The notes under the pieces are model-generated. The model had not been told where the DNA came from and did not search any database. It worked only from the letters and a program-made list of their open reading frames with translations. From Cavia porcellus (lineage: Eukaryota > Chordata > Mammalia > Rodentia > Caviidae), in NCBI RefSeq assembly GCF_034190915.1, contig NW_026947486.1, positions 28,183,344 through 28,247,343 on the forward strand: a DNA stretch of 64,000 bases, given 5' to 3'. The position numbers and the translations under genes are program-made. Positions within the stretch are counted from its first letter, which is position 1. Each line of letters opens with the position of its first letter. Positions 45,661 to 58,700 of the stretch are shown here, piece by piece.

Positions 45661-46490
45661 TGGAAGAATAAGTATTAATTAATGCTTTTATTTAAATAAT
45701 ATCTGTCACATGAAAAGTGGTAGCTCACCAGAATTTTCTATATAATTAGTAGGCTCAGACTTCCTCACAGCTTCCTTCAATCTACAGTTATCCTTCCTAC
45801 CCTCAACCTACTTTCTGCCCTCATAATTATTCCCACACATTTTATACACCAGTCCTCCAATATTATAAAAATATAAAAATTCTCTTTATCTTAGTCATTG
45901 TAATTTCTTTCTTCTTTTCTCTCTGACTGACTGCCTTCTCTTTTCCTTTTCCTTTCCTTTACCAAAGGTATCACTATCTGTTAGTAGTGGTGTATTATAA
46001 GCTGTATGGATTTTTGTTACAAAAGTGAAATTGTTAAACCAAGGTTTTTTGTATATGGATCTGTTGAAGTTGATATAATCAACAGGGAGCTTCCTTACAG
46101 AGAAGAGTCTGATCCCACTAAATTGCAAAACAAAAATCAGCCAAAGCTAAGAACACATAATCAGAAAGTGGACAGTAAAGAGACCATAGGAGCAGTAGAA
46201 TTGCCCCACTCCAATAGATCTCCAACCTTAAGCACACACACTGACTGATTTACTTTATTGTAATAAGCTGGCTGTAATATCCTACTTTTTGCCACTTTTT
46301 AGGGGTAAAAAGTAACTGGGTAGCTCTTTCTAAAACTAGCTTACCAAATAAAAGTTACTAGGTTCTGTGTTTCTCAGCTCCACTTCTGGAGTAAGATTCC
46401 AGGTCCTTCTCATGTCAAAAAAGAATTGAGTGAAATGAGCAAAAAGCAATGGCAAGGTTTATTTGAAAAAGTAAAAGTGAAAAGTGAGAG
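45661..46490. other. Unassigned DNA with one 80-codon open frame
   Basis: The frame 46006-46248 (MDFCYKSEIVKPRFFVYGSV and on) has no motif I recognise. 46365-46500 looks like an antisense LTR end (GTTTCTCAGCTCCACTTCTG, then GGCAAGGTTTATTTG), but I cannot define both ends. Confidence 0.3.
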
Positions 46491-46499
46491 AGAAGCGTT

Positions 46500-49400
46500 C
46501 CAGCTAGCCACATGGGCCCCACCAGTTCTGAACTCTATCCAGCCAAGTGCAATGCTCTGGTGCCTCACTTTAGTGATGCACCTCTGCTAGATGTGTCTGG
46601 AATTCAAGTTCTGTCCTGCCCAGTATCTCAGCATAATCCATTGGATGAAAGCTCAGTCAGCCTCACAGGTCACAGAGATACTGGACTCTGTGCAGCCCAG
46701 AGCCCCACAGGAAACCTACAGGGAGCAACCAACCTAGCTGAAGAGTCCTGGATAATTTGAGCTTTGTGCATCAGAGCATAAGGCCCCAGGGCCATAGTTA
46801 AGGGGTGCATTGCTGGTAACAATGTAGGTCCCACAGGTTATGAAATCCACCAAGCCAGGAGCAAAACCCCAGTACCATACTCCAGAGGTGCATTCAGGCT
46901 AGCTGCATGGTCCAGAGGCTCTGAACTCCAGCCAGGCACAAGGCCCTGGTGGCACCACACTCTGGGGAAGTGTCTCTGCTAGCCTTATGGAGGATCTGAG
47001 CTCTTCCCAGGACAGAGCCTCAGGGCAACAAAACACAACACAACACATCAGGGAAACACCTGACTAGCCTCACAGGTCACTGAGTACAAGGCTCCAGCAC
47101 CATAGTTCACAGGTGCACCCTGGCTAGCCAGGGGTATATCGGAAGATCAAAGATCTGTACAGTCCAGTATTCTATTGCAATCCATTTGAAGAGTGCCTGG
47201 CTAGCCACAAGGGTCTCAGTGAATAATAACAAAATGAAAGAGCAAGATAAAGTCTCAGTCCTTCAGCCCACTGAGAACAAACCCAGGAGACATTGAAATG
47301 GAAAACACTGGAAATTCCAGAACCAAAGTTTCAGAAATGATAGCACCTGAACTAAAGAAACTATATGAGCTATAGAGAAAATCAGATCACAAATAATCTC
47401 CTGGGTAAAAAAAAAAAAAAAAAAAAGAAAAGAAATGACAAACACTATGAAAGAAATGTTCAGTGTATCTAAAGAAGATCTAAATTAAAAAATAGAGGAA
47501 TATAAGGAAATTATGGAAACCTTGAATGAAAATATAAGGTAATTAAAATTCATGTAGCAGATTCAATAGGATATTCACTAAATTAAAAATTCCATTGAAA
47601 GCTGGTTAAACCACTTGCAAGAAGGTGAAAATAAACTCTCAGTCCTTGAAGACAGGATGAAAGGTTATTATCCCAAAAGAAAAGATCTCTTAAAAGCATC
47701 AAGGAACCAGGAAACAATAACTCAACAGCTACAAGATGATACAAGGAGAAAAAGTACAAGACTGACAGGTGTCAATGAAAAAGCAAGGGTCAACACAAAT
47801 GGCATAAGAGGACTATTTACAGAATAACTAGAAGAAAAAAAATTAGCACAAAATTTTCCAAACATAGGAAAAGAATCTGATCTACAGATAAGTGAGGCAT
47901 ATAGAAAGCCAATTAGCCATAACCAAAATAAATCTTCACCCAGATGTATAATAAATAGGATCTCAAAAATTTGGCACACGGAGTCAATAATAAAAGCTGT
48001 CAGAGAAAATATATCACCTATGAAGGAAAGCCTATCAGAATCATGGCAGACTTCTCAATACAAACTTTCAAGTCAAGAAAACCATGGAGGAAAGTATTTC
48101 AAGTCCTGAAAGAAAACAACTTTCAACCTAAGTTGGTATACCTGCAAAATTGTCATTGAAAATAGGTGGAAAAATAAGATACTTACATGACAAAGAACAA
48201 TTGAAGAAATTCTTGGCCACCAAACCAACACTACAAAGAGTACTGAAAGATACTCTGTAAAGAAATAAAGTAACAATTCCAAGAACAACAACAGAAGGAA
48301 TCCACCAAGCAGGGCAAACAACACAACAGACAGGAAAAGTAGGGAACTAACAACAGAAAGATAACATGACATAGGTAAACAAATGCATATGTTATAAACA
48401 TTAACCTCAGTTTACTAATCAATAGAAACAGACTGGCAAAGTGTAGCAGTACATAAAATTCAACAGTGTAATGCACACACAAAAAACAAATCTATCTCAA
48501 AAGTAAATTTATAGACTGAAATTCAAAGGATAGAAAGCAATACTCCATGTAACAGGAACCCAGAAATAAGTGGAGGTAGCAGTTCTCTTTGCAGACAACA
48601 TACATAAACTCACTACATGGTTGTTAGGGGAAAATGTGAAGTGGAAGAGATTAGAGTCATAAATATATATGCACCAAATATGGGAGCACCCAACTATGTA
48701 AGACAAATCTAAAACTCAAGCAGTTATACAGTTATGAGGGAACTTAACACTCCATTATTGCAAACAGACAGATCAACCAAACAATAAGTTAGCAAAAATA
48801 ATAACAGAACTCAGTCAAGGACCTAGTAAATTCTGTACTGAGTTCCATCCAACTACATCAAAATATAGATTCTTCTCAGTTTCACATGGGGATAATTCTC
48901 TAAAAGGGACTATATATACCACACAAAATATGGTTATGTAAATGCAAAGGAATTGAAACAATCCCATATATATTATCTGACTGTAGCACAATAAAAGTGG
49001 ACACTAATGTCAAAACACCCCACAAGAATCCCGTAAGCACATGGAAATTAAATGACACTCTCCTTAATAACCAATGGGCAATATGAATTGACAAAGCTCA
49101 ATCACGAAAATATAACAATTTTTAATAACTCAGTATTAGCTATTGAAAGTGAAAATGTGATTAAAAACTTACTAACAAAGAAAAGCCTAGGTCATGATGG
49201 ATTCATAGCTGAATTCTAAAAGAAATTTAAAGAAGATTTAGTGCCAACATTCCTTAAACTCTTCAATACTCCTCTGACTCTTCAATAAAATTTAGAGAAT
49301 ACTCCCAATACTCCTCAGACTCTTCAATGAAATCGAAAGAGAAGCAATCCTCCCTATCTCACCATATACTAAACTAAAATCAAAGTGGGTCAAAGACCTA

Positions 49401-50345
49401 AATATTAAAACAGAAACATTAAGTATTCTGGAAGATGAATTACATAAAAAGCTTGACAATATAGGGGCAGGCAGAGAGTTATGAAAAAATCAAGTTGCGC
49501 AGCAAACACTTCCCAAAATCAACAACTGGAATCTCATCTTATTAAAAAGTTCTTTCATGTCAAAAGAAATCTCCAACAGAGTGAAAAGAAAACCCAGGAA
49601 TTAGGAAAATATCTTAGCTAACTGTCCCTCAGTGAGAGCACTTTGCATATCTAGAATATGTAAAGAATTTTAAAAAAATCAGTCCCACAAAATTCAATCA
49701 CCCAATCCAAAAGTTGGCGTCTGAGATGAATACACATTTCTCAGATAAACTACAAATGACAAATAAATATTTTAAGAAATATTCAGCAACATTGGTCATT
49801 AGAAAAATGCAAATTAAAACAAAACACTGAGATTCTATCTCACTCCAGAAAGAATGGTCAAGTACTAGAAATCTACCAACAACAAATTCTGGAGGAGTTA
49901 TGGAGAAAAAAGAACTTTTCTGAACTGTTGGTAGGAGCATAGACTCGTGTAACCATTGTGTGAATCAGTGTGGAGAGTCTTCAAAAAGCTAGGAGTGCAG
50001 ATTCCATTTGGAACAGCTATCTTGCTTCTAGGCATTTTTCCAAAAGAACCTAACATATACCACAGTGATATATGTACACCCATGTTTACAGCAACACAAC
50101 TTGTAATTTGTAACAAATTTTGAAAATAGTCCAAGTGCTCATAATGCAAGGAATGAATAAAATTCATGTGGTATTTTCATACAATGGAGTACTACTCAGC
50201 TATAAAGAAAGATTTTGTTGAGGCTTTTATAGGTAAATAGATGAAATTTGAGACCATACTTATAAATGAAATAAATCAAACTCAGATGTGAAAATATCAT
50301 GTTGTCTCCCTAGTGTAAGAAAACAAAAGAGCAAATGTGATCCAA
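46500..50345 (+). mobile_element. L1 #5, older LINE-1 lacking the RT core
   Basis: The 5' UTR (46500-47225) contains irregular units built around GGCTAGCC/AGCTAGCC spaced about 80-100 bp. ORF1 runs from about 47235 to 48260, with coiled-coil and C-terminal pieces (MQEGENKLSVLEDRMKG; KPIRIMADFSIQTFK). ORF2 begins near 48365 with a decayed endonuclease to about 49090. The thumb/C-terminal part then follows directly from about 49360 (ACTAAACTAAAATCAAAGTG). The whole RT palm, including the FADD site, is missing. The end is near the stop-like GTGTAAGAAAAC at 50314; the 3' UTR may continue to about 50730. Confidence 0.8.
47235..48260 (+). pseudogene. L1 #5 ORF1, broken
   Basis: ATGAAAGAGCAAGATAAAGT starts it. 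The best-preserved frame, 47615-47827, reads coiled coil then the linker (KDLLKASRNQETITQQLQDD). An inserted A run lies at 47408-47426. It ends near the stop after DTL at 48257. Stops and shifts are frequent, so it cannot make protein. Confidence 0.7.
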
Positions 50346-51150
50346 AATCTACAACAAATATTGTGAATAGATAAGAAACTGCACAAAGAGCAAAAGTACC
50401 TTGAATAGGAGAAAGAAGGAAAGAAAGAAAGGAAAAGGACAGTCTTAAAAGTTGTGTATATATGTGCATAAGATAGCTAAGATGGCTATACTAGTAACTG
50501 AATTAGTTTTTTGAAAAGAACAAATAATATACATATGATTAGGTTGATTTTACATGTCTATATCTGATAATCTAAGCAACCTTTTTGAATGTAACTATGA
50601 ATTCTTAAAAGCATTGTTAAATTCCTATCATCTAGTTTTGAAAACCTATACTTTTATCATTTTGGCTTTGTTGGTTTTTTTTGCCTCTTTTATTTTTTTG
50701 TTTTTCTATTCTGCATCTTTGATCTCTTAAATAAAAAATGAGAGAGAAATTGACTCTACAGAGTCAGTTTAAGCTATATAGAAGAGGAAAAAGCAAGATA
50801 AAGGTACATTCTGGAGAAAGTGGTGGAAGTTCTCATGAGGAAAACTGTAACAGCAATTCTGTGTTGACATCAATGACCTTGTATTACTTTCAAATGTCAA
50901 GAAAACTCACAATAACATGTACATACAAGTCCTGTGTTGTGGAGCTGGGATGTTACATCTCAGGTTGATTTCAAGTGTGGTATCATACTGTAAACTTGCT
51001 CTAGTTCTCAAGAGAAGTTGACATCTAGAGCCCTGAGAACTTTTCTGTGTATGTATTCTGAGATCTTGCAATGAATATATTTGGAACACTTCCAAAATTA
51101 TTTTTGCCATGTCACAATCTCTGTGTGATTATACCCGAATCTCATGCCTC
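50346..51150. other. Unassigned DNA, possibly L1 #5 3' UTR
   Basis: AT-rich with a GAAAGAAAG run near 50412-50435 and AAATAAAAAATGAGAG at about 50728. I could not align it convincingly with the 3' UTRs of the younger L1s. Confidence 0.3.

Positions 51151-51151
<1 letters not shown>

Positions 51152-51189
<38 letters not shown>
51152..51189 (+). repeat. (CA)n microsatellite
   Basis: An uninterrupted run of about 18 CA dinucleotides. The Val/Cys frame read on the minus strand is an artefact. A second, shorter imperfect CA/TG stretch lies at 52589-52640. Confidence 0.95.
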
Positions 51190-51190
<1 letters not shown>

Positions 51191-51424
51191 AAATTGCAAG
51201 AAACAAGGGAACACAATGTCTCTCAAAATTCCTACCTCTTCCAAATCTGATACAGTGAGCATTTATATGAAATTTTTTAGATGAATGGTTGAATTGTGCA
51301 AAATGATCAAAAAGAAAGTCAAAACTTGGCCGCCTCAATATGCCTTAGCCAAATCAATACTGGGGTCAGCTAAATGATCAGTGAGGTTAAAGAAGATTAA
51401 AATAAAAATGATTAGAACAGTTAA

Positions 51425-52020
51425 CCAAAATAATGGAAACAAAATGAATGAAAAGTTTAGCTAATATAATTATAATTGATGTAAAGGCTCAACATATAAA
51501 TCTAGGAGATGAAAATTCTATTGAAAGTATGGACAGTAGAAGTGACAAATGTGAAGAGAGACTATCAGAACTAGAATATGGGTTTGATGAGTACAACAAT
51601 TTACTAAATATACTAGAAGTGAGAGTAAGGAAAGTGGATCCAACAGCAGCTAGGTGACACAAGCAAGACTAACACAAGAGTCACTGAAGTTAGAAGTCAC
51701 ACGAGAGCATGAAGGGCATACAAGAGTTTTACAGAAACAATAGCAAAAAATTTTCCAAGTATGGGGAAAATTTCAAACAGAAAAATGAAACACATAGAAA
51801 CCCAAAATAATGAAATAAATTTTGTCAAAATTGTTTAACTTATCTAAACTGACATATAGATTTAATGCAAAAGTAATCTAAATTATAATGACATTCCAAA
51901 CAAAACTAGAAAACAAATTCTTAAACTTATATTGAGCCAGAGTAAATCCAGAATAAGGAGAGAATTTCTGTGCAATAAGAGCAAAGCAGGAAGCAAAGCA
52001 TATCAAATAATTGTCAGAGT
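51425..52020 (+). mobile_element. Ancient L1 fragments (ORF1, then ORF2 thumb)
   Basis: The frame 51448-51657 (ENSIESMDSRSDKCEERLSE) is typical L1 ORF1 coiled coil of an older family. After 51840 the sequence matches the ORF2 thumb region (ACTGACATATAGATTTAATG, then TTATATTGAGCCAGAGTAAA), so the middle of the element is lost. Confidence 0.6.
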
Positions 52021-53100
52021 GGGAAGGAGTAGTAAGAGTAACCTGGGGCAGAGAGATGCCAGTAAGACCTCTAGAGGGAGACCTTGGAGTTGCCCATGGG
52101 ATTTCCCCCACAGGAACGTGAAAGTGTGTGGAATAACACTGGCAGAAGTTGACAGAAAAACCAGTGTTGGCCAAATTACATCAAATCCCTTTTTCAAATT
52201 GAGGTCATGGGATCTTGGGACATAAATAACAATCTTCAGTTGTCCATGCCCAAAGCATGACTTGCAGCAGATGGGATAAAAAAGACTGACAATTCTACCT
52301 ATACACAGTTAAGGAATATAGCAGTCCACAGTGTGGAAACTGTGACTTGGTTACCTGCAATCATACTATGACTACAGCATAAATGAACACTCTAGTTACA
52401 TGACATATAATTGCATCATGTGTTCTGTTCTTGTTTGTCCGTATTTTTTCTTTGTCTTTAGTATTTTTCTATGTTTAATTGTTAAGATTTTTGTTATTCT
52501 GTCCTCTGTCTTCTCTTTAACTTTCTTTTGTCCTATTCCTTTTTTATACTTTTCTTTTTTCTCTACTTGTTTTCCTTCTCTACCTTTCTAGACACACACA
52601 CACATGTGTGTGCACAGGCACACACACGTACATATGTATGTTTAGAAGACTTAACCCACCCACCCCCAAAAGAAACAAAGAGAATATGAGCTGCAAAACT
52701 ACAAAAATACCAACAGGATCTAATCTTTACATTTCCCTCATTCTAAAACCCTCCTTGCACTTCTACAAATATTTTCTCAGAACCCCGTTAACACAAACTC
52801 ATTGCTCCAAATGTAAAACTGCATCCTGTAGAGTCTGATTTCCTATGTATTTTTCATTTTCTGACATTTATCTTCTTTTGCTGGACTTACCCAATTCCAT
52901 TTCTCCAACCTCTCTCCCTTCTTCATGTGTCAAAATTCAAGATTATCCATAAATAATATCATAATAGTAGAATCATTAAGAGACACTGATAAAAGATTGC
53001 CATTGTGCAAACCAGTTTTAATGTTTATGATAGATGTATGATTGTACCTGTGGATACTGTTATGATCAATAGATATTTCTAATTACAACACAGTGAATGA
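52021..53100. other. Unassigned DNA
   Basis: No recognised gene. 52430-52590 is T/C-rich. Alternating CA/TG lies at 52589-52640. Confidence 0.3.
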
Positions 53101-53424
53101 GTCCAGCCCAAACTCCTTGATAAAACCCAAGGTCACATCACTGAAAAATACAAACTAACTAAAGAATACTTCGTACAAAGAGCAAAATCACTTAATTCCA
53201 TTTGACCTCAATCCCCAACACAAAATACAGGAACATGAAAAAAACAAAGCAAGAAAATTCTTTGAGACTCCTAACTTTCCTAAAGCAAATCCAAAGGGCT
53301 CTGATGAAGAGAATCAAAGACCAAATCGCTGAGCTTATGCATTTGAAGAAGGAAAGAAACTCGGTGAGTTAAAAGATGACATAAACAAAGAGATACAGGA
53401 ATTGAAAGATTGGGCAATGTAATA
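53101..53424 (+). mobile_element. Probable old L1 ORF1 fragment
   Basis: The stretch CAAAGAGATACAGGAATTGA and the preceding AAAGGGCTCTGATGAAGAGA have the composition and phrasing of an older L1 ORF1 N-terminal region on the plus strand. It ends in an A run at 53421-53431 that abuts minus-strand L1 #7. Confidence 0.4.
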
Positions 53425-54311
53425 AAAAAAAAGCTGCTTCTGAGAAGTCTTTCCTATGCTGTTTGATTTTTGTTCACGAACTTGCTGCTACTCCTATGTC
53501 ATCAAAAGTTTTATCTACTTTCTCTTCCAGTAGATATAGAGTTTCTGTTTTACTATTTAGATATTTGATCCACCTTGAATTTAGTTTAGGGAGCGATGAT
53601 AGATATGGATCTAATTTTAATTTTTGGCATATGAAGAGCCAGTTTTTCCAGCACCATTTATTAAAGAGACTGTCATTCTTCCAGTGAACATGTTTGGCCC
53701 CTTTATCAAAGACAAGTGGTTGAGTGTGTTTGTAGTTGTGCTTGTATCTTCAGATCTATTCTATTGATCTTCAAATCTGCTTTTATCCCAGTACCATGTT
53801 GATTTTATTACAGTTGCTTTGTAGCACAACTTCAAGGCAGGGATTGTGATGCCTTCTGCCTTGCCTTTGCTGCTTAGCATTGCCTTTGCTATTCTAGGTC
53901 TCTTCTGGTTCCAGATGAATTTTAGGAGTGCTTTCTCTAGATCTATGAGGTATGTTGATGGTATTTTCATACGGATTGCATTGAATCTGTATAACAGTTT
54001 TGGAAAATGGCCCTTTTCACAATATTTATTCTTCCTACCCATGAGCAAGTGATGTCTTTCCACTGTCTGAGATTCACTACAATTACTTTTTTCAGGGCTT
54101 ATTAATTTTCCCTTTATAGATCTTTGACTTCTTTCATATGATTAATTCCTAAGTATTTCATTTTTTTAGATGCTAGTGTGAAGGGTGTGGCTTCTCTTAC
54201 TTCTGTCTCAGTGATTTTGTTGTTAGTGTATAAGAATGCTGTTGATTTTTGAGTATTGATTTTGTATCCAGCTACATTACTGAATTTATTTATCATATCT
54301 AGGAGTCTTTC

Positions 54312-55777
54312 TTTTTTTATTTAAAGAGAAAAACAAAACAAAACAGTAAAAGGGTGCAAGTAATACAGAATTTCAAGAGAAAAAAATATACAGTAAGAAA
54401 TCACTGGTTAATAGATTACATATTGTCGTCTCAGAAACTGTTGTCCAGATTACAAAATCAAAGCATACAAAGTGGACATTAATACAGTGAGATTGCAGAC
54501 AGTTCTGTTCAATGATTCCAACAAATACTCAGTAATATGGTTTTCTATCCTACACACTTAAATATACATGCAATTATGTCCTTTAGATCAGTTTCTTTCC
54601 TCTCTTTTTTACGATAACAATTACACATTTTGGGTTTAATTATTCCCGCAGTTCTTTTAACTTTTTCTTTGAAGGGGAAAAAAGAAAAGCAAAAAACAAA
54701 ACAAAACAACAACAACAAAAAAACACCCAATGTGACAAAGCAAAACAGAGTCAGTAAGAACAGGAGGATGGACATAGTATATAATGCGAAAAGAAAATAC
54801 CAGGTAATCAACAATGGTTACCATTATGCCTCTTGCTATCTTAAAAAGAGTTGCCTGAATCATCTGGTATAATAGAATTGAACAATACAGTACAGAACAA
54901 GACCAATAAAACCCACTTTGGAGAACTTACAGGACTTCCAAAGAAGATAGTAGTCAAACCATAATGGGCATCATAGAATATCTTGTTCCCTTCAAAGTGG
55001 TTGCCTATACCCTCAAATTTGATACTATTAAACAAAACAGAATATAATGAAATCAGTCAGAACAAGATGTGGAGAAAAATACAGGGGTTCAGATCAGGCT
55101 AATAGGAAAATTTAAAAGTTACTATAATATATCCTACTATTTTAATTTAGTTTTCCCTTAATTAAAAGATAATAAGAAATAAATTAATTTAAAAAAAGGA
55201 AAATGGGGGAGATTGAGATAAAAGAGAACATATCAGTAGAACAACACAGGTCAGAACCAAACAATTTAAGCATCATTGTGTTTCACAACCAAAAGGCCTG
55301 ACATTAATAGTAGGTACGATAGTGTCTCTTTCCTTGAAGTATTTGAGTATAACTTCCTATACTATAGCATTAAACTTATCAAGACAATGTAAAACCATTC
55401 AAGAGAATGAAAGTATTGTGGGGCATTTAGAACCAGCTAACAGAAACCAAACAGTGGTTTCTATATTATCTCTTTGCCTATGAAAATTTTTGATTATATT
55501 ATTGCATATATTAAAATATAATAAGATACATTACATTAAAACCAATGGAAACAAACAACAACTTGATGGGGCTTCAAAACAGGATGATATTAAATCAGCA
55601 ATAGCTAATACGCTATCTTGTTTTCTTCAAAATAGCTATTTGTACTATCACAGACAATAAAATCAAATGACACAGATTAAAACCATTCCAATTAATGAGT
55701 GAAAACATTATATGGCTTCAAACCTGTGTGACTGGAAATCATGATTACCATGTACTTTCATGTATTCTTATCATTTC
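54312..55777 (-). other. L1 #6 3' UTR, 1.47 kb
   Basis: Non-coding region after the ORF2 TAA. It aligns with 28522-29929 in the same direction and with 15442-16976 in reverse. The plus-strand G-rich run AATGGGGGAGATTGAGATAA near 55200-55222 is the complement of a C/T-rich sense-strand run. Confidence 0.85.
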
Positions 55778-58700
55778 TTACACTAGGGAAACTATTCGGT
55801 ATTTATACATGTGAGTTTGATTTATTTCACTTATGAGTATGGTCTCAAGCTGTGTCCATTTGTTTAAAAACGTCTCAATGTGATCATTCTTCATAGCTGA
55901 GTAGTACTCCATTGTATAAAAATACTACAACTTTTTTATCCATTCTTCAGTTGACGGACAGTTAGGTTGTTTCCAAGATCTGGCTATGACAAACTGTGCT
56001 GCTATAAACACGGGTGCACATATATCACTGTGGTATGATACTTTCAGTTCTTCTGGGAATATGCCTAGAAGTAGAATAGCTGGGTCAAATGGGGCTTCCA
56101 GTCCCAGCTTTCTGAGAAATCTCCAGACTGACATTCACAATGGTAGCACTAGTCTATACTCCCACCAACAGTGGAGGAGAATTCCTTTTTCCCCACAGCC
56201 TCCCCAGTGTTTGTTGTTGGTTTTATTGAACTTGGCCATTCTTTCAGGAGTGAGATGAAATCTCAGTGTGGTTTTAATTTGCATTTCTCTAATGATGAAT
56301 GATGATGAACATTTTTTCATTTATTTATTTGTTATTTGTATTTCTTCATCTGAGAATTGATTTTTGTGTTTGGTCTTTGAATATTGGGGGTGTAATTTTT
56401 TTAATTCTTTATATGTTTTAGACAGAAGTCCTTTGTCTGAGGAACAGTTCACTAAGATTTTTTCCCAGTTTGTGGGTTTTCTTTTCAATATGTTAGAGAT
56501 TTCTTTTGACATGAAGAAACATTTTAATAAGAGGTGATCCCAGTTATTGACTCTGGGAAGTATTTCCCATGTGATTTGAGTCCTATTCTTGAATTGTCTA
56601 CCTACCCCTATGTCTTCAAGGTTTTTACCCAATTTGTCTTCCAATAGATTTAGTGTTTCTGTTTTAATATTTAGATCTTTGATTCATTTAGATTTTATTT
56701 TAGTATATGGTGATAGTCATGGGTCTAATTTTAGTTTTTGGCATATGGAGAGCCACTTTTTCCAACACCATTTATTAAAGAGATGGTCATTCTTCCAGTG
56801 AATATGTTTGGCCCCTTTATCAAAGATAAGGTGTTTGAGTGTGTTTGTAGTTGTGATTGTGTCTTGTAATCTATTCCACAGATCTTCAGCTCTATTTTCA
56901 TTCCAGTACCATGTTGATTTTTCTACAGTTGCTTTGTAGTATAACTTCAAGTCAGGGATTGTGATGCCTCCTGCCTTGCCTTTGCTGCTTAGAATTGTCT
57001 TTGCTATTCTAGGTCTCTTCTTGCTCCAGATGAATTTTAGGAGTGATTTCTCTAGATCTATGAGGTATGTTGATGGTATTTTTATCGGGGTTGCATTGAA
57101 TCTGTATAACAGTTTTGGGAGAATGGCCATTTTCACAATGTTTATTCTTCCCATCCATGAGCAAGGGATGTCTTTCCACTTTCTAAGATCCTCTTCAATT
57201 TCAGTTTTTTAAATTTTATTTTGAAAGTATACAACAGAGTGAGATGAAATCTCAGTGTGGTTTTAATTTGCATTTCTTTAATGACGAATGATGATGAACA
57301 TTTTTTCATCACTTTTTCAGAATAAAGTAAGATCATACAGTGAAATTGGTACAGAACTTCACATCAGGTTACCAGGATAACAGTAATAGGTATCACAGTA
57401 TATTTTATCTTTATAATAGTTGTTCTTTCAGTCACGTATATCAAAATGAGACGAAATATAGAACACTGTAGAACTTACCAAAACAGAATATTGAATAGAG
57501 CAGTACCCTTAATCAGAAAAGAGCAAAACAGTAATAAAAATATTTGCCTTCAAAGAAGTGGTAGAAGGAAGTCCCCCTTATTTGCTGTGGTCAACCTGCC
57601 AGGAGATGCTCAGATTTCTGGTTCCCATTTGCTAATGGGTGGGGTGCAGAGAAGGAGGGTAGGGGAAGTGGGATATTTGACTCTAGGCCATGTAGCAGTA
57701 GGTTCACTATTGCTTAGCAGGGAGTCAGGATGGTCATTTGTTTTCACAGCGTCCTCATTTCCAACATGGCGCAGATCTCAGGAGCTGCTATTGGTTCTCA
57801 CCCTGGAAGGGCTGCAGTGTGCCACATTGCCTCCACTTACCAGGGAGGGGAGGTGCTTGCTTGGCTTCCCGGAGTCCTAAGTTCCAACATGGCGTGGATC
57901 TCAGGAGACACTGTTGGTTCTCCCCCTGGAAGGGCTGTAGTCTTCAATTTCATTTTTAAGTGGATTATAATTTTCCCTGTATAGGTCTTTCACTTCTTTC
58001 ATGAGAATAATTCCTAAATATTTCATTTATTTGGTTGCTAGTGTGAAGGGTGTGACTTCTCTTATTTCCCTCTCTGTGATTTTGTTGGTAGTGTGTAGGA
58101 ATGCTATAGATTTTTGAGTATTGATTTTGTATCCAGCCACATTGCTGAATTTATTTATTATATCTAGGAGGCTTTAAATGGAGTTCAGGGGTCTTCTATG
58201 TAGAGTATCATGTCATCTGCAAACAATGATAATTTAAATTCTTCTTTTCCTATCTTTACCCTTTTATTTCTCTCTCTTGTCTAATTGCTCTGGGTAGTAT
58301 TTCCAGTAGTATATTAAATAGGAGCGGTGATAAGGGACATCCTTGTCTTGTGCCTGATTTAAAGTACAGGTCTTGAGTTTTTGGCCATTTAGTATGATAC
58401 TCGCTGTTGGTTTGTCATAAATGGCCTTTATTATGTTGAGGTAAAGACCATCTATTCCAATTTTCTGCAAGGTTCTTATCATAAATGAATGTTGTACCTT
58501 ATCAAAAGCTTTTTCTGCATCTATAGAAATGATGATGTGATTCTTACTTTTGACTCTATTGATATGGTGGATTACTTTTATTGATTTATGTATGTTGAAC
58601 CATCCCTGCATACCTGGGGTGAATTCCACTTGGTCATGATGTATAATCTTCTTGGTGTATTGCTGCATCCTATTTGCCAATATATTATTGAGGATTTTTG

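Noticed and set aside
51129..51338. Minus-strand frame with a Val-Cys repeat
   Set aside because: It is the (CA)n microsatellite translated.
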